Source of the DNA: Agrypnia vestita
Taxonomy: Eukaryota > Arthropoda > Insecta > Trichoptera > Phryganeidae
DNA: 64,000 nt
NCBI GenBank assembly: GCA_016648135.1
Contig: JADDOH010011255.1
Span: 1 to 64,000, forward strand
Reading direction: 5' to 3'
Positions 11,150-21,785 of the stretch are shown here, piece by piece; within the stretch, counting starts at the first letter, position 1; each line of letters begins with the position of its first letter. The position numbers and the translations under genes are program-made. The notes beneath the pieces are model-generated. The model did no database searches and was not told where the DNA came from. It was given only the letters and a program-made list of their open reading frames with translations.

Positions 11150-11275
11150 ATTATCAAACAGTCTGTTTGATTATGGCCTCACAAACCGAAACAGCTGTCA
11201 CATTTAAAATAACACAACCTGCGGAACTTAATAATGATATTTATTAAAATTTAATTTATTTTAAATTTCATTAAA
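11150..11275 (+). repeat. Family G half-element, hammerhead-like
   Basis: The copy is one arm of the palindrome at 24422-24577. TGT (11164-11166), TTGATTA (a two-base variant of CTGANGA), a TGG/CC mini-stem, GAAA (11188-11191), the palindrome ACAGCTGT, C, and ACA (11200-11202) follow each other in hammerhead order. GUC is the classic cleavage triplet. The core is degenerate. Confidence 0.55.
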
Positions 11276-13344
11276 AGTAAACATGCAGTTTAACACACTA
11301 AGCACAAAAAACATACATAAATATCCCAATACTGCGTTTTTCAGAATACGGCCGAATATTTGCCGGCAGAAAACGCCTCAAAATTATGCCGACCGTTAAA
11401 ATGACGGCCAAAATAAACTCTTGTAACTTGCAATTACTAGATATTATACAACGCAGGAGTTAATTAAGTATACTACCAAGTTTAATACTGTCTCCTCAAG
11501 ATACGGCTCAAGAAAAAAGGAAAACTCCAGAGACCGGGAGCATTTTAAAATATTTATGAATCGCTCACTTCCTAGAAAAGGGGTCTCAGAAGCACTAAAA
11601 ATATTTCGCTTTTAATGTACACGTGTGGTGGTGCACACTGTATACTAGCCGTGAATTGTTTTATCTCAGTGTCATCACAGATTGTGAAATTTTTAATTGA
11701 ATCCGAAAGAATTGACACGTTTATTTACTCGGTTTAAAAGGTTTTTTCCGGCGGCCACTAACACGCTCTCTGTGAAGTTTTGACTTTGAAAGATCCTGAT
11801 TGACTTCAAGATGCAATAATCATATTTCATTATTATTTAAACGCTCGTTTCTTCGCGGAAAAACTCTCGCTAGGAAGGTATCCTTCTCGAATCTTTATTC
11901 TCGAATTTTTTGTATTTAAAATATATATATGTATTTCGTGATAACTGTCCGACAAAATGATTTAGATTTCCATTATTACAAATTTGGCTATCAAAATTTA
12001 TGGTTGTTAAATATTACCTAATTCCGTAAAAAATGTTGTAGAAAACCATTTTTTGGGAAGTGCTCAATTTAGTTTGGTGCTCCTACTTTTACATGATTAA
12101 ATTTCAATTTAACATTAATTAATAATTTTAATGTTCTAGCAGTATATAAATAAAGACACGTACCTGCCTAATTCTCTTTTATAAAGATTTTTTTTATATT
12201 CAAAAATATTTCTATGAAACATATTAAAAATCTTTGTTTTTTAAAATTTATTATCTTTGTTTTTGTGTAGGCGTTCTAGAAAAAAGAAATTTGATACGAC
12301 TTTTCTTATATGGAAAATTATATATATTTCGAACAGAACATCTTGTGGCATTAGTCACCGACATTATTATATAGAGAGTTATGTATTTTGATCTTCTATG
12401 ATCTGGGAACAAATTTGACAAGGAATAATGATATCCAATAAGAAATAAATAGCAAATTTATTATTAAATTATTATAATTGCGACCAGGTCGCAATTATTT
12501 ATTTCACTTTAAAGTTTAGAATTTTCGGACAAGCCAAAATCACCCTTAGGTAAAAATATGCAATTTCGCATACGATCAATTAGTGTACTTTACTTTTTTG
12601 AGATCAGGGCAGATAATTTAAGTGGAAAACATGAATTTTTTAAAAATCTATGAAATTATTGTATCCGCCAATTATGTCGTTGGAAGTCTCAAAAAATATA
12701 CACAAAATTAAACATAAAATTCAAATTATTTTTAAAATTCCTAAATGTGAATCTTAATGTTAATTTTGTTTATAGACTTCGCGGATCTCTTGTATTTTTC
12801 ACTAAATAAAAGTATTCAGAGAGTTCTGTCTCATTAACTTATTGCAGAGAAATGTATTCGTAAATAATTGAAAATATTTTTATACAAAACCACTAATAAA
12901 AACTATTAAAAGAATCACAGTATTTGGAACAGCTTACCATTTGCGTGAAACTGGGTGAAATCATTACAATCGCTGCAGGTGAAAAACGTGAAATAACACT
13001 TAGTAATACTTATATATTAGTCAAACGTAAATGTCACTATATTAATAAAAAAAAATCACATAACACAATATAAACAATATTTTGATGTCAATCGAAAAGG
13101 ATTAGGTTAGAAACATTCGAAAATAATTGAAAAGAAACGGCAGAACAGAGCCTCCCGACGGGCGCGACCGCGACAAAGTAAACCTTCAAATGATTATTGT
13201 CACATTTCCGAAACAATATATTTAATGAAAGTGCGACGCATAAACACCATAAAATCAAAAATTTATTGTCGTTTCTTTTTTGCTTTGACAAACAATAATA
13301 TATTTTACTGATATTGAATTTTTTCAAGCTCGCCCAGAAAAATA
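11276..13344. other. AT-rich spacer with one perfect palindrome
   Basis: ATAATTGCGACC-A-GGTCGCAATTAT at 12474-12498 has 12-base arms around a single A. A 120-codon frame on minus (13088-13450) shows no domain and overlaps the inverted repeat that follows; I do not call it a gene. Confidence 0.45.
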
Positions 13345-13834
13345 TGTAAAGATGGGGCATAATCAAAGACGACGGTCCACATATCAGATCCGTCTGAAAA
13401 AAATTATCCTCGATATAACTGAATGTCCTGATTATAAAATTAAAGAGCATTGACGCTCAAATAAGTATTAAATAAAATATTACATTTTAAAGTTTCGAAA
13501 ATTGCATCATAAATTTTGCTTATCAGTCACATTAAGGACCATAGAAAAAAGATATACTTAAGGCAAAGCACCAACAATAATTATGTTTTATTCATGGTAA
13601 CATTTAACATGGTAACATTAAATTAATTCTCTGTTTTTGCTTAAGGAATATTTAAAAAAAATATATTTATTCATAATTGAAAGAAATCCAAAAACTCATA
13701 AAAACCATCGCATTGCATTAATTAACCTAAGCTACCTAATTTTATCTAACCAAACTAAACCTCATAACTAACCTAACCTAATCAAAAAATATACTTTACG
13801 AATTTGAAATACCATAATTTTTTTTTAATATATA

Positions 13835-14045
13835 TTAGAGACACTAACAGGATAATAGATTCATGATGCTTTAATACTAAAACATTATAAATTAAGACTA
13901 TGCCCATTATCCCAATTACAAGTGTTTTCGGCACGCTTTATTAACATGTATTTTTACATTTATGTATATTTTACCTGTGCATTTATAATGTAGTGCGTGT
14001 TTGAATGTAGTGCGATCTTACAAGAATATGTAAATAAATAATCAA
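13835..14045 (-). pseudogene. LINE family B 3' untranslated end
   Basis: Read on minus, it contains AAGACACTTATAATTGGGAT-type sequence, then ATGGGCATAGTC and CCTGTTAGTGTCT, matching the 3' end of the LINE copy at 39845-40440, which keeps reverse-transcriptase coding sequence. No coding part survives here. Confidence 0.7.
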
Positions 14046-14073
14046 TTTAATTTAATAGGTTCAGATCTTCATT

Positions 14074-14121
14074 TAGAAAATGGATTACATATAGATATAG
14101 GTATATGTAATCCGTTTTCTA
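14074..14121. other. 20-bp stem hairpin
   Basis: TAGAAAATGGATTACATATA and its inverted partner at 14102-14121 match at 19 of 20 positions around an 8-base loop. It lies beside the LINE tail. It could be a small foldback or simply an inverted duplication; the stem is short for a microRNA precursor. Confidence 0.6.
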
Positions 14122-14395
14122 TACATATACATATACTAAAGATATACATACAAAATAAATTTGGCATTGTCTATAAATAAAATTTTCGTCATGGTAATCA
14201 TGTCGATGATTTACAAATTTTTCCTTAGATATTGCCTTTGAAATGTCAAAATATACGGTACAATTCTCGAAACTTTAAAGTGTAATATTTTATTTAATAC
14301 TGATTTGGACGTCAATTCTCTTTAATTTTGTAATCAGGATATTCAATTATATCAAAGATACTAAGAAGGATCTTGTTATATGGACCAACGTCTTA

Positions 14396-15084
14396 GATTT
14401 AGCCAATACATATGGTTACTCTCATTTTTACAGGTATCTCTTGTTTTATTTTATCTTTATCTCAAAAAGATTTTGGTGTCATCAAAAGAAAAATCAAATA
14501 TTCAAAGCGTTTTTTAAAAGATAAAGTCTATGAGAACTCCCAATTATTTAATTGGGCTCCCAGTGGATTGCGCTGAGAACATTGAAGCACGACATTTACG
14601 TAAGCAGCTATATATTTGAAAAAAAAAATGAATTAAAAGATATATCTATATCGTAGTATTCCTATCACAAGGTTCTACTTTAATATTATTCCAATTTCAG
14701 TCAATTATAATAATCCGTCACATAAATATTTTGTTTTAATGTTTTTTCCAAAATATATGCTAACGTAAAAGTTATGCTTCAATATACACACTTCACGCGC
14801 CTGGTATTCACCATTATTTTTTTTTCTTCATCGACATGTATTTGTAGGGACCCACAGGAATAACTATGCATTAAATTCACCGTTAACATGCATGCATCGC
14901 CTTGGAAACAAATTTTCCGAATTCATAGACATTTTTCGTTGTAGGAGCATACCCGAATTAAAGAAATACTTAGACAGAATATAGCAATAGAACTAATTAC
15001 AGTTTAATAGACTTAATTTCTTCTTATGTTTTGTTCCTCATGAATGATATATATTTACTTATTTTAAAGTGTCCTAATTATTAA
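14396..15084. other. Spacer with dispersed repeat copy
   Basis: 14625-14810 is the second copy of the repeat at 7735-7915, same orientation. The remainder shows no gene. Confidence 0.45.
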
Positions 15085-15307
15085 ACTGTAACTGGTTGCG
15101 GATATTTTATACGAATCGTATGTTTTTCCGAGAAACAATTCTCGACGTTTGGTTGGATTCTTATTCATCGTCCGCCCTCTACCTTCGCGGGTAAAGGTCG
15201 TCCTCTTGATGACGCTGAATAAGAATTCAACGAAATGTCGAGAATCGTTTCTCTGAAAAACATACGATTCGTATAAAATATCCGCAACCAGTTACAATTA
15301 AATAAGT
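15085..15307. mobile_element. Family F palindromic element, both arms hammerhead-like
   Basis: The arms are inverted copies, with landmarks GTAACTGGTTGCGGATATTT, ATACGAATCGTATGTTTTTC, GAGAAACAATTCTCGACG and TTCTTATTCA. The right arm reads TTGATGA (15206-15212), a hairpin, GAAATGTC, then GAGAAT. The left arm, read on minus, gives AAACGTC then GAGAAT. Together the arms imply an ancestral GAAACGUC/GAGAAU layout with a GUC cleavage triplet. No coding capacity. Confidence 0.7.
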
Positions 15308-15589
15308 CTAACGACCGTAATAACAACCTGAACTCTGTCCTAATTATTGTTAATTTCCCTTCTAAATATGTTTTGATTTTATATTTATTTTATCTTCTTA
15401 TTTATCTGGTATATTGGTTTAACTATCTTTATTTTACTCGATTACTAATTTTTTAAAGGTTTCTAATTATTACTGTTTGCTTGTGTACTAATTATCATTT
15501 ATATTTGTTTGTTGTTCATGTCTATTGTTAATTTATTTTATACTGTTTATTTTATATTGTTTTACATTGTTACATTTATTTTGTTACAT
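15308..15589. other. AT-rich spacer, nothing recognised
   Basis: T-rich low-complexity sequence with TTGTTTGTTGTTCATG-like runs and no frames. Confidence 0.45.
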
Positions 15590-15735
15590 TTCATATCGTT
15601 CATTCATCTTAAATATGTTTTATTTATTTATTTTATTGACTGTAAAATATGTTTTGTGTTAGGTGTATAAAAATCTTTTTAATTTTTTAGTTAATTAATT
15701 TTCTTCCACTGGGGCTTTTAGAGAACAAGAAAATA
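15590..15735 (-). repeat. Diverged inverted relative of the 279-bp unit
   Basis: CATCTTAAATATGTTTTATT, TGACTGTAAAATATGTTTTG and GTTAGGTGTATAAAA match the reverse complement of the 1366-2200 unit. The final CCACTGGGGCTTTTAGAGAA matches the unit in forward sense, so this copy is rearranged at one end. Confidence 0.65.
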
Positions 15736-16060
15736 ATTTTTTTTTTTTCCCTTTGTTTTTTTCCCTTATGCATCCATGTTTTCTAGCAATTGATCGCAGT
15801 ATACAACCTTCGCTCCTGGGAGCACGTGGGGTCCGCGCCAGCACCTCCGGCGGAACCTCCCGAGGTGGGGTCGTGTGAGGAAGCTAATAACCAACTTCGC
15901 TTGTAAACAGCCTGAGACCTGCTGCAATAGAATTTACTGGGGAGGACGTGGATAGGCTCCTTGCATTATCTCAATTCCTGCTTCAATAATTATTATTAAA
16001 AGGATACCCAAATTCTCAATAAGACCAATCAATACGCAATCTGCTTTCATGCAATATTTT
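15736..16060. other. GC-elevated spacer before a LINE
   Basis: 15800-15970 is GC-elevated with CCTCCGGCGGAACCTCCCG. It may belong to the LINE downstream, but no frame translates to a reverse transcriptase, so I leave it unassigned. Confidence 0.35.
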
Positions 16061-16583
16061 TTAATGTTGGTCTCAACTTTGGTCTCATTAGACAATTGAG
16101 GTCACGCCTACTGTCCAGAAAAACTAAAACCACGCTCTACAAGACATTGATTAGACCAGTCTTAACATTTGCCTCTGAGACCTGGACATCAACTAAGCAC
16201 GATGAAAATAGACTAGACACATTTGAAAGAAAAATCTTACGCCAAATATATGGACCTATTATTACGGTCAAACGTGGCGTAAAAGATACAACGCCGAGCT
16301 CTATGACCTTTACCAGGACGTCAGCGTAGTCAAGTTCTTTAAGATTAACAGATTGCGCTGGCTGGGATATCTACGACGTATGGATGATCTGGAGACCTCA
16401 AAAAGGGTGTTGTTTAATGACCCAATGGGCAGAATAAGTGTCGAAAGACCGAAACTGCAGTGGTTATATGGTGTCGTTGCGGACTGCCGGGCCCTGGGGC
16501 AGCAAAACTGGAAAATGGCAGCCAGCGACAGAGCAGCATGGAGGATTTTCTTGGAGGCAGCTAGGACCCATCAAGGATTGTAA
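16061..16583 (+). pseudogene. LINE reverse-transcriptase C-terminal region, frameshifted
   Basis: The first part encodes TLYKTLIRPVLTFASETW and KHDENRLDTFERKILRQIYG (16096-16270). This is the thumb and C-terminal part of an endonuclease-type non-LTR retrotransposon polymerase, where the family reads LIRPVLTYGSETW. A frameshift near 16270 moves translation to the frame of 16275, which continues as WRKRYNAELYDLYQD and RLRWLGYLRRMDD, reaching a stop at 16581-16583 after AARTHQGL. The catalytic YxDD region is missing, so the copy is 5'-truncated. The RTE-like grouping is an inference from the C-terminal motifs. It cannot make a working enzyme. Confidence 0.85.
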
Positions 16584-17404
16584 CGCTGAAGATGGATGGT
16601 CTCAATATAGTTTGGGGCAATACTGGCCGCATTCGGAGATTACCAAGAAGTTAGATTCCGGAAGTCGCTTCTTTGGTATACGCAAGACGTCACAAGGCGT
16701 CCAAGTCACATAAAGTGAGAATTTATGAGCGAAGGTGTAGCGGCTGCATTCCGAGGATCTCCTTCAAGTCGCCATTTCTCACTCGGCTCAATAATGTTTC
16801 TCTTGCTACTCATCCAAAATAACTCATTTCAGCTGCATCTTGATTTTGATTGTCACGTTTGGTGACTTTATATTAAAGTGGGCCTGTAGATAGCTTTAAA
16901 ACAGCCAGTTTGGTTTGGGCTCAAATTTCTTTATCACAGCCCTTAAAAGGAGACGTAAAAAACTAAATGCAGCTCTTTAAACTGAAATAACTTAGATCAA
17001 GTTATTTATGGGTTTGTTGATGGAATAAAATATTGGCATATTGAAGATCCCCAATGCGGTAGTGTGAAAGGAAAGATTCCCACCCTACCAGGAGAATCTT
17101 CCAGTGTTCGAATGTATGAGATAAAAACGCGTATAAAAGGCACGGTCAATATGGCAATTAAACTACTTATCGCACTACTTCATAAGATTTATTAAATGTC
17201 TTTACAGGTGAAATAGTTTACATGATTATTGCTTTTTGCTAGTTCAATGATCAATGGCGGAATGTTGAAGGAACCCGGCGCATAAACAGCGTGACCGCGC
17301 TGCCGTTTCTGGCTTCTGATTGGCTAGACTCGCAACATCTTACGTTCAGAACTTGACGTATTGTAGCTCTCGATCACCATAATAAAATAACATAAATAAT
17401 AATA
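16584..17404. other. LINE 3' flank and GC-elevated spacer
   Basis: 16584-16710 may be the LINE 3' UTR. 17235-17385 is GC-elevated and contains CTGATTGGCT, an inverted CCAAT box, but no transcript model can be drawn. Confidence 0.4.
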
Positions 17405-17490
17405 TAACCTCGTAGCCCAGTGGGCATGACACTGACTTCTCACACCGAGGGTTACGGGTACGATTCCAAAATTCGAAAAAAAAAAAATTA
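17405..17490 (+). repeat. tRNA-derived SINE head
   Basis: An A box TAGCCCAGTGG (17413-17423) and a B box GGTACGATTCC (17457-17467) are correctly spaced for polymerase III, and an A-rich tract follows at once. No acceptor stem pairs across the unit, so this is a SINE head rather than a tRNA gene. Confidence 0.65.
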
Positions 17491-18104
17491 TTCAGAACAA
17501 CTTTTACGCGGAGAATAGTTTCGAAGACTCCTGGTCATGATCGAAAAAATGCATTCAAAATTTCCAAAAATGTCATAAAATTACATTTAGCGGAGGTAGT
17601 ATCTCTGTCGAAATCGACTAATCACAGCCTTTCCGCCAGCGCGAAGCTGTACGCCCACGTCCCGTGTAACCCACTCTCGCCTAATAGCGCGCACTAATAA
17701 TAATAATACGTGTAAGACGGGCTTTAACGTGTTGTTTTTTTAAGCTTAACGATTTCGGTGTTGGTTTACAAATGGCCAGACCAGGGCTTCGATACCGGCG
17801 CAGAGAGTAAACACGCTTCCGAGGCCGTGCCAAGGGAGACGGACAATATTCCGAATTAATTTGTGGAGTACAATACCAAGACCCATAAAGAAATTCTTTT
17901 AAAGTTTAATTAACTAATGATTCAAGTCTTTTTGTAAGTATGTAAAGTTCTAATAAGAAAATATTTAAGTGAAATTTAAGCATGTAAAACTTCAAGTATT
18001 TTTATGTACCTAAGACAATTTGAGTGTGTAAAATATTCAAGATTTTGAAATGATTAGGTTTTTAAAATCAGTTTATCGTATCGGATATGTATAATTAATT
18101 AAAT
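17491..18104. other. Spacer, nothing recognised
   Basis: 17630-17860 is GC-elevated without a recognisable frame. The rest is AT-rich. Confidence 0.4.
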
Positions 18105-18215
18105 AAACTTAGTTTTCACCACTTTTTTATATTGAAAATATCAACATGTTTCAAGGCCTATGGCCCCTTCGTCAGGATACAATTGTATAATAATACAATT
18201 GTACAATTGTAAGTT
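18105..18215 (-). ncRNA. Family A repeat with near-complete hammerhead ribozyme motif
   Basis: On minus, GTATC (18180-18176), CTGACGA (18175-18169), a 16-base stem II that pairs through six pairs with one bulged G, GAAA (18152-18149), the palindrome ACATGT (18149-18144), U, and GATAT (18142-18138) follow in order. GUAUC pairs with GAUAU through four Watson-Crick pairs and one wobble. All conserved core positions of a type I hammerhead are present. Stem III is a loop-free 3-bp palindrome, so cis cleavage of a monomer would be weak and dimers would be expected. The surrounding TTTTCACCACTTTTTTAT end is shared with the 23.0, 31.3 and 32.2 kb loci. Activity is unproven. Confidence 0.6.
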
Positions 18216-18974
18216 TATTTTATTAATTATATTAAAATGTCATCACAATTCTTTTTTACTATTTTTGAAGAAAAAGTGTTGGATATACTCGTACGTTTAA
18301 AAATATTTAAATGAAAAAAATTTTGATACGAAAAATTCATGTACTTTTTAAGTAAGTAAATATCCAAAATAACTTAAAATCAAGTAATATTAAAACCATT
18401 TATACCACCATTAGTATAATTGAAGTAACAATAGATGTTAATGAAAATTAAATTAAAATAAAATTGCTTGAAAATAAGCTAAATTATTATGTATGCGGAT
18501 ACCATCAAAGTTAATTTAAAGTCTTTTATATATAAATTTAGGACATGATAAAATATTGTAACGAGATGTGTAGTAATCGGAAATAATTAGGTATGCCTAA
18601 TCAACGATTTTATAGAACTACATATTTTACACTAAAATTGGAAGATACTAGAAGAATACCCATGAATCTCGAAACGACCCGAAAAATTGAGAAAGACATT
18701 TACCTTTAAATTCAGTCTGAATGATGTTCAACCGGAGCGATATCAGCAACAGAGCGAGTAATAAATTTCGGACGGGTACCTATGTAAGCGATTTAAATAA
18801 TGTGCGAAATTGAACAGAATATTAGAGAAAGTGATCGATGCAATTGAATCATTTGTGACTAGAGTTAATTCGTGCGAATTAAGAAATTGGATAATAATGT
18901 TATGGATTATTCCAGAATTATTTAGTAACTCTAAAAACAGTCTGGTAAAGTTTGCGTATAGTGATCTTTGTTAG
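18216..18974. other. AT-rich spacer, nothing recognised
   Basis: No frames or repeats matched to other loci. Confidence 0.45.
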
Positions 18975-19280
18975 CGCAGACGTTACAACAATGAGCTCTA
19001 TACTCTGGTAAAAGTGTTAAATATCACAAAATTTATATAACTGGGAAGATTTCGGTGGCTGGGTCATGTGGAGAGAGTGACTGAGCCTCAAGCACCAAAG
19101 TTCCTGCTGAAATCAAGACCGATAAGGCTGAGGAAGACCAAAATTAAGATGGAGCGACAACGTCTCAAAGACATTCTGCCTCTAAGCTTCTGAACTGAAG
19201 AGAACTGGCACAAAATCGAGATGGGTGGAAGAAGACTCTTGATGAGGCCCACCAGGGTTGTAGGGCCAAGAGTGATGATT
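18975..19280 (+). pseudogene. LINE family 1 reverse-transcriptase tail
   Basis: Translation gives RRYNNELYTL, a stop, then LGRFRWLGHVERVTEPQAPK and FLLKSRP, followed by frames broken by further stops. It ends with CAGGGTTGTAGGGCCAAGAG and TGATGAT. The RWLGHVER block and the end matching the 38.9 kb copy identify the C-terminus of an RTE-like LINE. The copy is 5'-truncated and non-functional. Confidence 0.8.
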
Positions 19281-19864
19281 TTTGGTAAAATTAATAAAAA
19301 CTTTAAATTGCTGTAGTGTTACATTTGTCTGCCACAGCCACGTACCGTGACAATATATTTAAAAAAAAATACATTATTATATTTTCCCTTAGCACGGGTC
19401 TCAGTAATTAAAAGCTTTTCCAAACGAAATACCAGTTTCAGTGCATCTGGCGCCAATATAGCTCCTGGAATAATTACAATCTTCTAAATCTACCAATCTT
19501 CACAAATAAATGATTTCTCCGATAAAAAAGTTACAATCTAAAAGGTTATACATCTCAGACTTAAACAATAGCAACGGCAAAATGAAATAAACTATTCACA
19601 AGCATATTATAGTCAGTTTTGCTCTATAAACTAATGCAATAGCATTTTATTTTTGGGTTGTAAAGTAGAATTGCAAAACTTATTAGTAGTATGAGAATAA
19701 TATTGAGAAAAAATAGGATAATCGGATTAGTAGCGTTAAAACAACTTAATATGATTTATTTTTATTATTTTTATTATTTCCAAGAATACTCATGTTTAGA
19801 AATAAGCTTAAAATTAAATAAACTTAAGTATATAAACACGTAACGACGACAAATAAGTGCATTC
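19281..19864. other. AT-rich spacer, nothing recognised
   Basis: No gene or repeat family found. Confidence 0.45.
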
Positions 19865-20070
19865 ATTGAAGAATAATTTATAATGTACTGAATTCGAGAT
19901 TCTGCAGAAAATATCACATATAAATTTATAGGAAACATGATTTTGGAAGGGATAGGTAGGTACATAAAATGAAGTATTCAATACATTTTAAATTAATAAT
20001 CCTCGGTGACTGCGTTCAAAATATTACTTAATTTTTTTGGATATTGCTGCCTTTGATTTTGTACCCCACA
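19865..20070. mobile_element. GGGGTATAAAA-type MITE, left end missing
   Basis: Shares AATTTATAATGTACTGAATT, TTTATAGGAAACATGATTTT and the right terminus TTGATTTTGTACCCCACA with the other copies. The left TIR is absent. Confidence 0.75.
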
Positions 20071-20209
20071 TGTGCAATAATAGTTATTCATAATATTTTG
20101 GATATTATTTTTTTCTATTTTTAATCAACATTCGAGAATATTATAGATGGGGATGACAAATTTTATGCACAGATGGGGGTAGTAAAAATATAACTGGCAT
20201 ATGAAAGTT

Positions 20210-20440
20210 GTGCAAGATTGACATATGTATGATACAACTTTCAAAAAGTTTGATAGATGTGATAGTCTAGCATGGGTGGAATTGTTAACGTTACATGTGT
20301 AAAGTAACCAGTTAAGTCAGCCGTATGATAGGTCGTAAGACCTATAAACACCCAAAATATTTTCTTACTATATTATCTTATACATACTCTATTTTCCCAA
20401 AAAATATAGCTTTGTCTCTACGAGACATCTATAATATATC
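20210..20440 (+). mobile_element. Family S TIR element, partial
   Basis: CATGGGTGGAATTGTTAACG, GTAAAGTAACCAGTTAAGTC and the right end TCTACGAGACATCTATAAT match the copies at 37.9, 43.5 and 56.2 kb. The left terminal repeat is not visible. Confidence 0.65.
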
Positions 20441-20489
20441 TTGAGCAATTCTCCCTCAAATAAGAATAATCTAGAACTTAAAGTGTCCC

Positions 20490-20950
20490 AGAAATGTTCA
20501 ATGTATAATTATTTATTTATGTAGGTGATTTTTAGCCATTTACTACTTATTTATTTATGTAGGAGACTTTTAGCCATTTTGGGACCTCTCTTTTATACGA
20601 GTACTTATTTAGTTGGCTGTTTTCTTAATTGCTTTTGGGAGTTTGTTATAATGTCTTGGAGCAATGTAAGATGCGTGTCTCTATTCTATTCCTAATTCGG
20701 ACCTTTTTGACCATGGTGGCAAATTATCGTTTTGCCCTTTTTTAAAAATGAAATAATACAGGTATTTTAAAACAGGAAAATCTTTAAAAATTTGATTTAT
20801 TGGGTAATCTTGAAATTATTTTACAATCAATTTCATTATTCTTTTTTGAGATGTATGGCGCTAGCTCCTCCCCAGCCAAATATTCCGTATTGTAATATTG
20901 ATTCAACCAATGCATGATGCATCATTTTAAGAGTCTGCTAATTGCAATAT
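20490..20950 (-). pseudogene. LINE reverse-transcriptase tail, CR1/Jockey-like
   Basis: Minus-strand translation gives MMHHALVESILQYGIFGWGG then ASAIHLKK and a stop. Further on it gives KKGQNDNLPPWSKR and RHASYIAPRHYNKLPKAIKK in shifted frames. ALVESIL-x-YG and the RHxSYxAPRxYN-x-LP block belong to the C-terminal part of Jockey/CR1-type LINE polymerases. The lower-coordinate end is TATTTATTTATGTAGG-type tail sequence, duplicated once (about 20515 and 20550). At least two stops and shifts make it dead. Confidence 0.8.
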
Positions 20951-21391
20951 AGTTTACGAATATAATAGTTATATAATAATATATAAGTTATAATAATAAA
21001 ATAATTCGTAATTTATTATTAAAGAGAATTAAAAGATTTTAAAACATGAGACAAGAGTTTATAAATTCCGATTCACTTGTTTGTATCGCTCTGATTACTA
21101 TGGAACACTTTTCGCATGTCGAGAAGCACTTTATCGCTGGTTAGAATCCACACTAAAATCGATCGTTAAATTTATTTTCGCTTGGTCACACTAAATCACC
21201 GCTTTATCTGTGCATTTGCGGAAACTTTGTCTGTCAACAACAACGCAAGTACATGTTGTAACCTATTAATTTAATTTAACTTAAATGTATTAATTAATTA
21301 CTAATGAGTACCTACCTAGTGAAAGTTTGTGTTGCAAAATGAAATATGTAACATGCCTTACACAGGCCTACCTAGTTGGGCAGTTACATAT
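20951..21391. other. Spacer, nothing recognised
   Basis: No frame or repeat matched to other loci. Confidence 0.4.
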
Positions 21392-21452
21392 TTTTATTGT
21401 ATAAATAATTTTATTGTATAAATAATTTTATTGTATAAATAATTTTATTGTA
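21392..21452 (+). repeat. 17-bp tandem repeat, about 3.5 copies
   Basis: TTTATTGTATAAATAAT is repeated in tandem without visible change, then breaks up into TTGTATTGTATAATAAT. Confidence 0.9.
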
Positions 21453-21474
21453 TTGTATAATAATACTAAATAAA

Positions 21475-21785
21475 AAAGTAACCCATAAAAACCAAGTTTT
21501 TAGAATACTCCCTTTCTCATTTTCTGGTTTTGTGTCTACCATGTGCGTCGGAATCTCAATGCAACTTGTATGAAAACACCATTAAAAATTTCAAAAATCC
21601 AAAATTATACTATAATAATTTAAAAAAATTAACGAAAATTTGATAGATCTTGATCGTGGCCACGAGTCTGCTTGCAAAGTTTCAGCTCGATTGGATCACG
21701 GGAAAAGGGTTAAAAATCGATCCAAAGTTTTTTCGACGGCAAGCAAGCAAGCAGACGCCACGAGTTCATATAAAGAGAGTAATAA
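21475..21785 (+). repeat. Dispersed repeat family R, copy 2
   Basis: Starts with AACCCATAAAAACCAAGTTT and ends with GCAGACGCCACGAGTT followed by ATAAAGAGAGTAATAA. It shares GATCGTGGCCACGAGTCTGC and the ATTGGATCACGGGAAA block with copies at 4.76 and 40.77 kb; it is the shortest copy. Confidence 0.75.

Larger units (their letters stand above)
13345..14395. repeat. Long inverted repeat enclosing a LINE 3' end
   Basis: The left arm (about 13345-13512) and right arm (about 14245-14395) are inverted copies. Shared landmarks are GGTCCA, ATATCAGATCC or its variant, TATAACTGAATGTCC, TTAAAGAGCATTGACG, AGTATTAAATAAAATATTACA and TTTAAAGTTTCG. The 730-base interior holds a separate LINE 3' end. No TSD was found, so this may be an old TIR transposon or two opposed copies of one repeat. 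Confidence 0.7.

Noticed and set aside
13088..13450. 120-codon minus frame as a gene
   Set aside because: No domain, composition expected of AT-rich DNA, and it overlaps an inverted repeat arm.
17405..17490. Functional tRNA gene
   Set aside because: A and B boxes are present but no acceptor or anticodon stem pairs, and an A-rich tail follows, as in a SINE.
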